A stretch of 64,000 nt of DNA from Lachnospiraceae bacterium (GTDB taxonomy: Bacteria; Bacillota; Clostridia; Lachnospirales; Lachnospiraceae): NCBI GenBank assembly GCA_025758065.1, contig CP107199.1, positions 3,755,501 to 3,819,500 of the forward strand. The letters run 5' to 3'. The position numbers and the translations under genes were made by a program. The notes under the pieces are model-generated. The model made no database searches, was not told the origin of the DNA, and saw nothing but the letters and a program-made list of their open reading frames with translations. Below are positions 53,505-61,279 of the stretch, one piece after another (the first letter of the stretch is position 1; every line of letters begins with the position of its first letter).

Positions 53505-54410
53505 ATGACATTTACATATAAGATCCCCTGCTTTGACTTAGAACAGACCGCCAGATCAGGACAGGTTTTCAGAATGATCCCGGCACCTGACAGTGCAAAT
53601 ACCTGGGTGGTCATAAGCCAGGGGCATGTTTCTTTTATACGGCAGGAAAATAATACCTTTTTTCTGGAATGTGATCCAGATTTAGAGGTTTTCTGGAAAA
53701 ACTATTTTGACATGGATACCGATTATGAGCAAATGATAGCATCCGTTGCTCCAGACGATGCTTACCTGAAAGCAGCTGCCCAGGCAGGAAAAGGCATCCG
53801 CATCCTGCGCCAGGATACCTGGGAGATGATCATTACCTTTGTTATTTCCCAGCAGAAAACCATTCCTGCCATCCGGGCGTTGGTGGAAGCACTTTGCAGC
53901 CGGTATGGGACAAAACTTTTATTTACTGACGATACATGCGATACAGAAAATGATACCAATTGTCGCCAGCTTTATGCATTTCCTACTCCTGAGCAGTTAT
54001 GTCAGGCCTCTTTCGAGGATCTTCTGGCTTTAAAACTGGGCTACCGGGCAAAATACATCTACCGCATCTGCCACGATGCAACTGACGGCCATCTGGATCT
54101 CGCCTATTTAAGCACACTGGACTATGAAGCTGCCATGGATTATCTTACCGGCTTTTACGGCATTGGCAAAAAAGTAGCCAACTGCGTATGCCTTTTCGGT
54201 CTGCATCACATTAATGCTTTCCCTGTGGATACCTGGATCGAGAAGATCTTAAATGAGCATTATTATAACGCTGTAAAATACAAGGATCTGCCCAAAAAGA
54301 AACTATACGACCAGATGATCACCGATTCCTTTGGCTGCTATAAGGGCTATGCCGGGGTAATGCAGCAGTATATCTTTAATTATGAACGCAATGTGATACA
54401 TGGTAAATAG
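53505..54410 (+). CDS. 8-oxoguanine DNA glycosylase / AP lyase (OGG1 type)
   Basis: 301 residues with the OGG_N-like N-terminal domain (FDLEQTARSGQVFRM) and the HhH-GPD domain: LTGFYGIGKKVANCVCLFGL carries the helix-hairpin-helix and the catalytic Lys (second K of GKK), AFPVDTWIEKIL the catalytic Asp. ITFVISQQKTIPAIR is the usual minor-groove wedge region. It removes oxidised guanine from DNA. GGAGG precedes the ATG. A stand-alone gene with a terminator shared with the convergent neighbour. Confidence 0.9.
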   Translation: MTFTYKIPCFDLEQTARSGQVFRMIPAPDSANTWVVISQGHVSFIRQENNTFFLECDPDLEVFWKNYFDMDTDYEQMIASVAPDDAYLKAAAQAGKGIRILRQDTWEMIITFVISQQKTIPAIRALVEALCSRYGTKLLFTDDTCDTENDTNCRQLYAFPTPEQLCQASFEDLLALKLGYRAKYIYRICHDATDGHLDLAYLSTLDYEAAMDYLTGFYGIGKKVANCVCLFGLHHINAFPVDTWIEKILNEHYYNAVKYKDLPKKKLYDQMITDSFGCYKGYAGVMQQYIFNYERNVIHGK

Positions 54411-54477
54411 CTTACAGTCCAGTGAACACATCAACAGCACGCCTGTACATGGCACTGGCAGAGTGGTACATGGCAAC

Positions 54478-54520
54478 AAAAAAACGAGAAGCGGTATACC
54501 TCATCCGCTTCTCGTTTTAA
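54478..54520. terminator. bidirectional intrinsic terminator
   Basis: AAAACGAGAAGCGG (54481-54494) and CCGCTTCTCGTTTT (54505-54518) form a perfect 14-bp stem with A/T runs on both sides, between the convergent glycosylase and the hypothetical gene at 54529. Confidence 0.93.
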
Positions 54521-54528
54521 TCTATAAT

Positions 54529-55092
54529 TTATTTCTCTGTGATCGCAAATATCTTCCAGTTTTTCCGGCTCCGCCCCACTGCATACTGCCTTGTCACATT
54601 TTCCTTTATTTCATCCGGCCACTGCTCATCTAAGGAAACCTGGACTACTTTATAGGAAGTATAACCAAGAAGTGTAGCCTGGTTGTCATACAGGGATTTT
54701 TCTTCCCCATATTCCTCTTCAGATAAAGTCTTAAAACCATGTACCAGAACATCCAGTGGATAAATGCCGTTCTCAAAATCAACCTTCATAACATCAAAAG
54801 GAACATTTTTTGTCTGGTCGGCAGAAAGGAGCTTCTCACTTTCCTCATACTGGGCCATTGCATTATAGCGCAGATACATTCCCACTGCCTGCTCTGCTTC
54901 ACCTACAGGCATAGACTCAAACTTAATATGCCTTGGCTTTCCCTCATCTGTAATGGTATATTCCTGATTTAAGCGGTTTAATGCCTCGTCCCGGCTGTGG
55001 GATGCAATAGCAAGCATTAACCCGAAACCTACCACTGTCAGAATGAATATCTTCCAGGGCGGCACTGTATTTTTTCTCTTTTTGATCAGCAT
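54529..55092 (-). CDS. hypothetical membrane-anchored protein, downstream of dnaJ
   Basis: 187 residues. One N-terminal membrane segment (IFILTVVGFGLMLAIAS) followed by an extracytoplasmic or globular domain of about 150 residues ending VGRSRKNWKIFAITEK. It resembles Lachnospiraceae proteins of unknown function that follow dnaJ (DUF6715-like; memory-based, uncertain). It lies 35 bp after dnaJ on the same strand and may be the last gene of the heat-shock operon. No catalytic motif is seen. Confidence 0.7.
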   Translation of the reverse strand: MLIKKRKNTVPPWKIFILTVVGFGLMLAIASHSRDEALNRLNQEYTITDEGKPRHIKFESMPVGEAEQAVGMYLRYNAMAQYEESEKLLSADQTKNVPFDVMKVDFENGIYPLDVLVHGFKTLSEEEYGEEKSLYDNQATLLGYTSYKVVQVSLDEQWPDEIKENVTRQYAVGRSRKNWKIFAITEK

Positions 55093-55127
55093 CCTGCAGC
55101 AGTTCTCCTTTTTTAACCCTTGTTAGT

Positions 55128-56270
55128 CTATTTAAAAAGTCCTTTTTTCTTTGGCTTCTCTTCTTCCGGTTCAATTCCATTCATCAGGTCATCATAGCGC
55201 TTTAAGGCATCCTTCTGGGCCTGGTTCATACGCTCTGGCACTTTAACTACCAATGTTACATAATGATCGCCGCGCACATTGCGGTTGCGCAGAGAAGGAA
55301 CACCTTTGCCCTTTAAACGTACCTTGGTATCTGTCTGAGTGCCTGGTTTTACTTCGTACTCTACTTCGCCGTCTACGGTCTTAATACGGATCGGGCCGCC
55401 TAACGCAGCCTTTGCAAAGGAAATCGGTACAGTAGAATAAATACTGGTGTCCTGACGTTTGAAGATCGGATGCTGGGATACAACTGCCTCTACTAACAGG
55501 TCACCTCTCTCGCCGCCATTTGTTCCCGGCTCACCGCCGCCAGCCATACGGATGCACTGGCCATTGTCAATACCTGCAGGAATAGAAACTTTAAATTTCT
55601 TACGGACAGTCTTGTATCCGGTACCATAACAGTTAGGGCATTTTTCCTTAATGACTTTACCTGTACCATTACACTCCGGACAGGTCTGCACATTCTGGAC
55701 CTGACCAAAGAAAGACTGCTGTGTATACATGATCTTACCTTTACCATTACACTTGGTACAGGTCTGTGGGGAAGTACCTGGCTTTGCGCCAGTCCCGTTA
55801 CAGCTTGAACATACTTCCTTATAGTTGATCTCAATCTCTTTTTCGCAGCCAAATACAGCTTCCTCAAAGGTAATGCGGACTGCTGTTCTTACATTTGCAC
55901 CCTTCATAGGACCGCTTCTTGATCTGGAACGGCCGCCGCCGAAAATATCACCGAAAATATCCCCAAAGATATCCCCCATATCTCCGCCATTGAAATCAAA
56001 GCCGCCGAAACCGCCGCCATAACCGGCACCACCGCCCTGCTCAAATGCAGCATGGCCGAACTGGTCGTACTGCTGACGTTTCTGAGGATCGCTCAGTACG
56101 CTGTATGCCTCTGAAGCTTCCTTAAACTTTGCCTCTGCCTCCTTATCACCAGGATTTGCATCAGGATGGTATTTCTTGGCAAGTTTTCTGTATGCTTTTT
56201 TCAGGGTATCTTCATCAGCGTCTTTTGAAACACCCAGAACTTCATAGTAATCTCTTTTATTCTCTGCCAT
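55128..56270 (-). CDS. dnaJ: chaperone DnaJ
   Basis: 380 residues, class I Hsp40. J domain at 1-70 with HPD in KKYHPDANPGD, Gly/Phe-rich region (AGYGGGFGGFDFNGGD), four zinc-finger repeats CSSCNGTG, CTKCNGKG, CPECNGTG, CPNCYGTG, and C-terminal substrate domains. Stimulates the DnaK ATPase and delivers unfolded clients. Separated from dnaK by 182 bp that hold a hairpin and a palindromic repeat, so its level may be set apart from dnaK. Confidence 0.98.
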   Translation of the reverse strand: MAENKRDYYEVLGVSKDADEDTLKKAYRKLAKKYHPDANPGDKEAEAKFKEASEAYSVLSDPQKRQQYDQFGHAAFEQGGGAGYGGGFGGFDFNGGDMGDIFGDIFGDIFGGGRSRSRSGPMKGANVRTAVRITFEEAVFGCEKEIEINYKEVCSSCNGTGAKPGTSPQTCTKCNGKGKIMYTQQSFFGQVQNVQTCPECNGTGKVIKEKCPNCYGTGYKTVRKKFKVSIPAGIDNGQCIRMAGGGEPGTNGGERGDLLVEAVVSQHPIFKRQDTSIYSTVPISFAKAALGGPIRIKTVDGEVEYEVKPGTQTDTKVRLKGKGVPSLRNRNVRGDHYVTLVVKVPERMNQAQKDALKRYDDLMNGIEPEEEKPKKKGLFK

Positions 56271-56328
56271 GTTGTTTACCTCTTATCACTGCTATTCTTT
56301 CTCGATCAGGCTGAATTTGCCCTTTGTT

Positions 56329-56384
56329 TAAACAGACGGTAAGGCCCGGAAGGGGATTTATCCCCTCTCGGACCCGTCCGTTAA
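56329..56384. other. long imperfect hairpin in the dnaK-dnaJ gap
   Basis: AGGGGATTTATCCCCT is a perfect inner stem-loop; flanking CCCGGA/CTCGGA and ACGG/CCGT arms extend it. In the minus-strand transcript it lies between dnaK and dnaJ and may act as processing or attenuation signal. Confidence 0.45.
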
Positions 56385-56447
56385 TTCAGACATGCTGGCT
56401 TGCAATACACTTTCCCGTCCAAAATGGCGCATGTCTGAACTGTTATA
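56381..56447. repeat. dispersed palindromic repeat, short copy
   Basis: TTCAGACATGC (56385-56395) and GCATGTCTGAA (56429-56439) form a perfect 11-bp inverted repeat. The interior CTTGCAATACACTTTCCCGT and the end ATGTCTGAACTGTTATA match the right half of the element at 61071-61225. Confidence 0.65.
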
Positions 56448-56452
56448 TAATC

Positions 56453-58324
56453 TTACACTTCTTTGAAGTCAGCGTCAACTACATCATCATCTGGCTTGGA
56501 GCTTCCTGCATTGCCTGCATTTGCGCCACCCATGTTTGGACCTGCACCTGCACCAGCCTGCTGTGCCTGCTCATAAACCTTTGCAAACAGCTTCTGGGCA
56601 CTGTTCATCAGTTTTTCTTTACCTGACTTGATATCTTCAACCTGGGCATCAGTCATCTGATCAACCGGTGCTCTGTTGATAGCTTCTTTCAGTGCATTTA
56701 AATCAGCCTCAACCTCAGCCTTGTCGTTAGCATCGATCTTGTCGCCAACTTCTTCCAGAGCCTTCTCAGTCTGGAACACCATAGAATCAGCATCATTTCT
56801 TGCATCGATCGCTTCCTTACGCTTCTTATCCTGAGCCTCATACTCAGCAGCCTCTTTAACAGCCTTATCAATATCTGAATCAGACATGTTAGATCCGGAA
56901 GTAATGGTAATATGCTGCTCTTTGCCTGTTCCAAGATCCTTAGCAGATACATTTACAATACCGTTTGCATCGATATCGAATGTAACTTCGATCTGCGGAA
57001 CACCTCTTCTTGCTGGTGGGATACCATCCAGACGGAACTGGCCTAAGGTCTTGTTATCTCTTGCAAACTGACGCTCGCCCTGTACAACATGGATATCAAC
57101 AGCGGTCTGATTATCAGCTGCAGTAGAGAAGATCTGGCTCTTTTTGGTAGGAATGGTTGTATTTCTCTCGATCAGTCTGGTTGCTACGCCACCCATGGTT
57201 TCAATTGACAGGGACAGTGGAGTTACATCCAGAAGAAGGATATCTCCGGCACCTGCATCGCCTGCTAATTTACCACCCTGAATAGCTGCACCAATTGCAA
57301 CACACTCATCTGGGTTAAGAGATTTGCTAGGCTCTTTGCCGGTTAACTGTTTTACTTTCTCCTGTGCGGAGATCATACGTGTAGAACCACCAACTAACAG
57401 TACCTTGCCAAGCTCAGCTGCGGTAATGCCAGCATCCTTTAATGCGTTCTGTACCGGAATAGCTGTACGCTCAATCAGATCATGTGTCAGTTCGTCAAAT
57501 TTAGCTCTTGTCAGGTTCATATCCAGATGCTTAGGACCTTCTGCAGTAGCTGTGATGAATGGCAGGTTGATATTGGTAGTAGTAGCTGTAGACAGCTCCT
57601 TCTTAGCCTTTTCAGCTGCTTCTTTTAATCTCTGAAGAGCCATTTTATCATTGGAAAGATCTACACCTTCAGCCTTCTTAAATTCAGCGATCATCCAGTT
57701 GGTAATTGCATTATCAAAGTCATCACCACCAAGACGTGTATCACCATTGGTAGAAAGAACCTCAATGACACCATCACCGATCTCAATGATAGATACATCA
57801 AATGTACCACCACCAAGGTCATATACCATGATCTTCTGCTCTTTTTCGTTATCAAGACCGTAAGCTAATGCTGCTGCTGTAGGCTCGTTGATGATACGCT
57901 TTACATCCAGACCAGCGATCTTACCAGCATCCTTGGTTGCCTGACGCTGTGCATCGTTGAAATATGCAGGAACAGTGATAACTGCTTCGCTAACTGTCTC
58001 ACCCAGATAGCTCTCAGCATCTGCTTTCAGCTTCTGAAGGATCATCGCGGAAATCTCCTGTGGAGTATATTTCTTTCCGTCGATGTCTACTTTATAATCA
58101 GTACCCATATGACGCTTGATAGAAGAAATAGTTCTGTCTGCATTGGTAACTGCCTGACGTTTCGCAGGTTCACCTACCAGTCTCTCTCCTGTTTTTGTAA
58201 ATGCCACAACAGATGGTGTGGTTCTTACGCCTTCTGCGTTAGCGATAACGGTTGGCTTTCCGCCTTCCATAACGGCTACACAGCTATTAGTTGTACCTAA
58301 GTCGATACCAATAATCTTACCCAT
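56453..58324 (-). CDS. dnaK: chaperone DnaK (Hsp70)
   Basis: 623 residues. ATPase domain begins MGKIIGIDLGTTNSCVAVME; signature IMVYDLGGGTFDVSII and the connect region VLLVGGSTRMISAQ; substrate-binding domain with DVTPLSLSIETMGG linker region; Gly/Ala-rich tail ending DDDVVDADFKEV. Shorter than E. coli DnaK because a loop of the ATPase domain is missing, as in all Gram-positive DnaKs. Third gene after hrcA and grpE. Confidence 0.99.
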   Translation of the reverse strand: MGKIIGIDLGTTNSCVAVMEGGKPTVIANAEGVRTTPSVVAFTKTGERLVGEPAKRQAVTNADRTISSIKRHMGTDYKVDIDGKKYTPQEISAMILQKLKADAESYLGETVSEAVITVPAYFNDAQRQATKDAGKIAGLDVKRIINEPTAAALAYGLDNEKEQKIMVYDLGGGTFDVSIIEIGDGVIEVLSTNGDTRLGGDDFDNAITNWMIAEFKKAEGVDLSNDKMALQRLKEAAEKAKKELSTATTTNINLPFITATAEGPKHLDMNLTRAKFDELTHDLIERTAIPVQNALKDAGITAAELGKVLLVGGSTRMISAQEKVKQLTGKEPSKSLNPDECVAIGAAIQGGKLAGDAGAGDILLLDVTPLSLSIETMGGVATRLIERNTTIPTKKSQIFSTAADNQTAVDIHVVQGERQFARDNKTLGQFRLDGIPPARRGVPQIEVTFDIDANGIVNVSAKDLGTGKEQHITITSGSNMSDSDIDKAVKEAAEYEAQDKKRKEAIDARNDADSMVFQTEKALEEVGDKIDANDKAEVEADLNALKEAINRAPVDQMTDAQVEDIKSGKEKLMNSAQKLFAKVYEQAQQAGAGAGPNMGGANAGNAGSSKPDDDVVDADFKEV

Positions 58325-58377
58325 AGTTTTTTCCTCCTGTTATATATGTTTAATGAAAATTGTCAATATTTAATTGT

Positions 58378-58466
58378 TCCACTCAACCTACGGCTCGTGA
58401 AAGACCTCGCCTAGTTTCGGGAACGACTTTCGCACTAAACTCGAAAAGACCTCGTTAAGTGCTCAA
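58378..58466. other. structured intergenic sequence between grpE and dnaK
   Basis: 144-bp gap holding GAAAGACCTCG (58399-58409) and GAAAAGACCTCG (58443-58454) as direct repeats with TAGTTTCG...CACTAAACTCG between them, which can pair AGTTT with AAACT. No promoter consensus or reading frame found. Possibly an mRNA processing element, as heat-shock transcripts are often cleaved here. Confidence 0.35.
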
Positions 58467-58468
58467 TG

Positions 58469-59071
58469 TCAGTTTGCTACTTTTACCATGCTGTGTCTTA
58501 CAACGCTGTCACGGTACATATAGCCTTTCTGAAGTTCCTCAGCTACAATATTCTCTCCGAAATTTTCATCTTCCACATGCATCACTGCATTATGGAAGTT
58601 AGGATCGAATGGCTGTCCGGCTGCCTCAATAGCTTTCACACCGGCGTCTTCTAAGACTTTCTGGAACTGCTTATATATTTTTTCCATTCCATCAGCAAAA
58701 GCTGTATTTTTTTCGCTCTCCGGAATAGAAGCTAAGCCTCTTTCAAAATTATCAATTACCGGAAGCATACGCTCGATGATGTCTTTTGCCCCCATCTCAT
58801 ACATGGTGGATTTTTCTTTTTCCGTTCTCTTGCGGAAATTGTCAAATTCAGCCATCTGGCGTTTTACCCGGTCGGTCAGTTCTTCTATTTTTTCATCCTT
58901 AGGATCTTTTTTCTTTTTAAAGAAGCCCTCTTTCTCAGGTGCCTTCTCCTTGGTTTCCTCTTCTGCACTGGCTTCAGTGTTTTCAGAAGCAGACTCCTCA
59001 GAAACTTCCTGTTCCATATTGGACGGATCCTTCAGATCTTCTTTCTTCATTTCTTCACTCACTGCTATCAC
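58469..59071 (-). CDS. grpE: nucleotide exchange factor GrpE
   Basis: 200 residues as listed, with acidic low-complexity N-terminus (EEVSEESASENTEASAEEE-like), a long coiled coil (ELTDRVKRQMAEFDNFRKRT) and the C-terminal beta domain (AGQPFDPNFHNAVMHVED, GYMYRDSVVRHSMVKVAN). Start is probably GTG: the frame overlaps the hrcA stop as GTGA, and a GTG three codons further (MSEEMKK) has AAAGGTGA at good spacing. Releases ADP from DnaK. Confidence 0.97.
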   Translation of the reverse strand: MIAVSEEMKKEDLKDPSNMEQEVSEESASENTEASAEEETKEKAPEKEGFFKKKKDPKDEKIEELTDRVKRQMAEFDNFRKRTEKEKSTMYEMGAKDIIERMLPVIDNFERGLASIPESEKNTAFADGMEKIYKQFQKVLEDAGVKAIEAAGQPFDPNFHNAVMHVEDENFGENIVAEELQKGYMYRDSVVRHSMVKVAN

Positions 59072-60114
59072 CTTTCATCCTTTTTAAATGCTTCATCCAG
59101 CTGGTTCATAAGATTTTTCAAAGTTCCAAGAACTTTTTCGTAATCCATTCTCTTAGGACCGATAATACCTACGGTTCCACGAAGTCCCCCGCCCAGATCA
59201 TAATTGGCTGTGACCACGCTGCAGTCCTTCATGGACTGGATCGGTGTTTCATCACCAATGTATACCTGGATGCCTCCTTCGCCCTGCTGGTCTGCGTTCA
59301 CATCGGAAACAAACTCCTGCAGCACTTCTTTTTGTTCTAATGTTCCGATCAGCTTGCTGGCCTTTTCTCCTTCAGCCAGTTCCGGATACCGGAAAATGTT
59401 GGTAGCACCACTGGTATAGATCTGCAGGTCCTCTCCGCCGGCCTTAATTGCTTCGGCGACTTCATTCAGTACCAGCTCGATCACCTTGCTGTGAATGCCT
59501 GCATCTTCTTTCAGCTTGCTGATAATTCCAAGATTGATCTCTTCAATGGTCAGTCCGTTTAAGCTGCTGTTTAAGAGGATGTTCAGATTGAGAAGTTCCT
59601 GTTCCCCAAGATCTTCGCCAATATCGATCATGGTATTCTTGATGATGTTTCCCTCAACTACTACTACTACCAGAAGCTTATTTGCTTCCACTCTGGAAAG
59701 CTGTATGAATTTCAGCTTTGTTTTGTGGTAGCTGGGGCCGCTGATCATCGCTGCATAATTGGTATTTGCTGCAAGAGCCTGAGCCATTTTCTTAAGAACC
59801 AGTTCCAGTTTATCTACCTTCTGGACCATTACATCCTTAAACTCTGTGACTTCATTCTCTTTCTCCTGCATGATCTGGTCAACATAGAACCTGTATCCCT
59901 TATCAGAGGGAATACGTCCTGCGGAAGTATGTGGCTGGATAATGTAGCCCATCTCTTCCAGGTCTGACATCTCATTGCGGATGGTGGCAGAACTGAGTTT
60001 CAGTTCCGAATACTTGGAAATCGTTCGGGAACCCACCGGCTCGCCTGTTTCCAGATAAGTTTTTATGATCGCTTTTAATATAGTGACCTTACGCTCATCC
60101 AACTGCGCATCCAT
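59068..60114 (-). CDS. hrcA: heat-inducible transcription repressor HrcA
   Basis: 348 residues from the ATG at 60114 (AGGAGG before it). N-terminal winged helix (ILKAIIKTYLETGEPVGSRTISKYSELKLSSATIRNEMSDLEEMGY region, residues 8-55), GAF-like and C-terminal domains. Binds the CIRCE element just upstream and represses its own operon with grpE, dnaK and dnaJ; GroE helps it fold. Overlaps grpE by 4 bp. Confidence 0.98.
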   Translation of the reverse strand: MDAQLDERKVTILKAIIKTYLETGEPVGSRTISKYSELKLSSATIRNEMSDLEEMGYIIQPHTSAGRIPSDKGYRFYVDQIMQEKENEVTEFKDVMVQKVDKLELVLKKMAQALAANTNYAAMISGPSYHKTKLKFIQLSRVEANKLLVVVVVEGNIIKNTMIDIGEDLGEQELLNLNILLNSSLNGLTIEEINLGIISKLKEDAGIHSKVIELVLNEVAEAIKAGGEDLQIYTSGATNIFRYPELAEGEKASKLIGTLEQKEVLQEFVSDVNADQQGEGGIQVYIGDETPIQSMKDCSVVTANYDLGGGLRGTVGIIGPKRMDYEKVLGTLKNLMNQLDEAFKKDER

Positions 60115-60149
60115 GTGTTCCTGCCTCCTGTTCGCTTTCTTTGTAATTA

Positions 60150-60176
60150 TTAGCACTCAACTTATTGGAGTGCTAA
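60150..60176. promoter_or_regulatory. CIRCE operator (HrcA site)
   Basis: TTAGCACTC-N9-GAGTGCTAA, identical to the consensus, 36 bp upstream of the hrcA ATG and just downstream of the promoter. Confidence 0.98.
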
Positions 60177-60190
60177 CATCTACATTGCAT

Positions 60191-60219
60191 AATATATTCC
60201 TTTATAAGGGATTTGTCAA
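60191..60219 (-). promoter_or_regulatory. sigma-70 promoter of hrcA-grpE-dnaK-dnaJ
   Basis: On the minus strand TTGACA (60219-60214), 17-bp spacer, TATATT (60196-60191); the CIRCE element lies at the expected start of transcription. Confidence 0.9.
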
Positions 60220-60247
60220 GGGCTTTTTGACGCTTTTTGTATTTTTC

Positions 60248-60276
60248 TTGACAAAAATAAAAAACTATGATAAATA
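60248..60276 (+). promoter_or_regulatory. candidate promoter of the 3D-domain gene
   Basis: TTGACA (60248-60253), 17-bp spacer, TAAATA (60271-60276), 152 bp upstream of the ATG at 60429. Confidence 0.5.
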
Positions 60277-60428
60277 TCACATTATCGTTCATATATTGCA
60301 AAAGTGTTACATATATTTATAATGTGTTAATAATTCATTGCAAATATTATGCAGCATCGTGAACGGAGCAGTCCTTTATGTGCTTCCCGGAGTACATGTG
60401 TCCTTTCCGACTGCAAAAGGAGGTAGAA

Positions 60429-60908
60429 ATGAACATGAAGAAACTATTAACCACGACTTTTATCACTGCATTTTTTATAATCAGTTCTGCTTTTTTTGCC
60501 AGTGCAGAAGAAACTGATCTTTCTGAACCGGTACAGCAGACAGAAGAAGCTGCAAATGATCAGGTGCAGCAGGAAACAGAAGCCGCCAAAACCACTGAAG
60601 AACCAGCTTCCCATCTGGTTTCCCTTGGTGTTTTTAAGACCACCGGCTACTGCCCATGCCGCCACTGTTCTGCAGGTTGGGGCAGAAGTACCAGCACCGG
60701 TGCTGTTGCCAGCTCCCGTCACACTATTGCCGTTGACCCAAGAGTTATCCCTTATGGAACCCAGGTTATGATCAACGGAGTGGTATATACAGCTGAAGAT
60801 AAAGGCGGCGGTGTCCGTGGACATCATATTGATATATTTTTTGACACACATACGGAAACAAGACAGCATGGAGTACAGAATGCTGAAGTTTTCTTATTAA
60901 CTGCATAG
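60429..60908 (+). CDS. secreted 3D-domain protein (putative cell-wall lytic enzyme)
   Basis: 159 residues from the ATG at 60429 (AAAGGAGGT before it). Signal peptide up to SAFFASAEE, a Glu/Gln/Thr-rich linker of about 40 residues, then a 3D domain: FKTTGYCPC, HTIAVDPRVIPYGTQVMI, AEDKGGGVRGHHIDIFFDTH, whose three Asp give the domain its name and resemble the MltA/YuiC/YocH active site. Two extra Cys pairs (CPCRHC) may bind metal or form a disulfide. Probably a peptidoglycan glycosylase or a stationary-phase survival factor. Confidence 0.9.
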   Translation: MNMKKLLTTTFITAFFIISSAFFASAEETDLSEPVQQTEEAANDQVQQETEAAKTTEEPASHLVSLGVFKTTGYCPCRHCSAGWGRSTSTGAVASSRHTIAVDPRVIPYGTQVMINGVVYTAEDKGGGVRGHHIDIFFDTHTETRQHGVQNAEVFLLTA

Positions 60909-60995
60909 GTGCAAAAGCCTGCTCACTTTCGGCAATGACAGCAGGAATACTTACAAAAGCTGTCACCGGCAGCTTCTTCCATATGCATGGCAACT

Positions 60996-61043
60996 AAAAA
61001 ACACGGTTCAGAAAGCATTTTTTCTTTCCTGAACCGTGTTTTT
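60996..61043 (+). terminator. intrinsic terminator of the 3D-domain gene
   Basis: AAAAACACGGTTCAG pairs with CTGAACCGTGTTTTT in a perfect 15-bp stem followed by T/C; likely bidirectional. Confidence 0.92.
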
Positions 61044-61070
61044 CTATACATATTTTCTATACATATTTTG

Positions 61071-61225
61071 GTTACAGTTCAGCCATGACATCTTCTTGTT
61101 TCCATATTCATGAAAACAAGAAGCTTGGTGGTTCCACCATATGCTGATTTGGATGAGAAAGTGCTTATGCAAGCAAGCTTGCAACACACTCCCTCATTCA
61201 AACCAGCGCATGGCTGAACTGTAAC
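61071..61225. repeat. dispersed palindromic repeat, full copy (multi-hairpin element)
   Basis: GTTACAGTTCAGCCATG (61071-61087) and CATGGCTGAACTGTAAC (61209-61225) are a perfect 17-bp inverted repeat. Inside lie further hairpins: CTTCTTGTTT/AAACAAGAAG, TGGTGGTTCCACCA, and CTGATTTGGATGAG/CTCATTCAAACCAG, plus the palindrome GCAAGCTTGC. The left part recurs at 53343-53392, the right part at 56381-56447. The remainder of the 371-bp gap 60909-61279 holds only the terminator. Confidence 0.8.
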
Positions 61226-61279
61226 ATATTTTCTGTTTGCTCCGGTCAGGTCTCTGCCCTGCTTTCTGTCAAACGGATC

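Noticed and set aside
54400..54475. Possible fourth copy of the palindromic repeat (CTTACAGTCCAGTGAACACATC and GTACATGGCA repeats)
   Set aside because: Similarity to the 61071-61225 element is limited to a few positions and may be chance; not listed as a feature.
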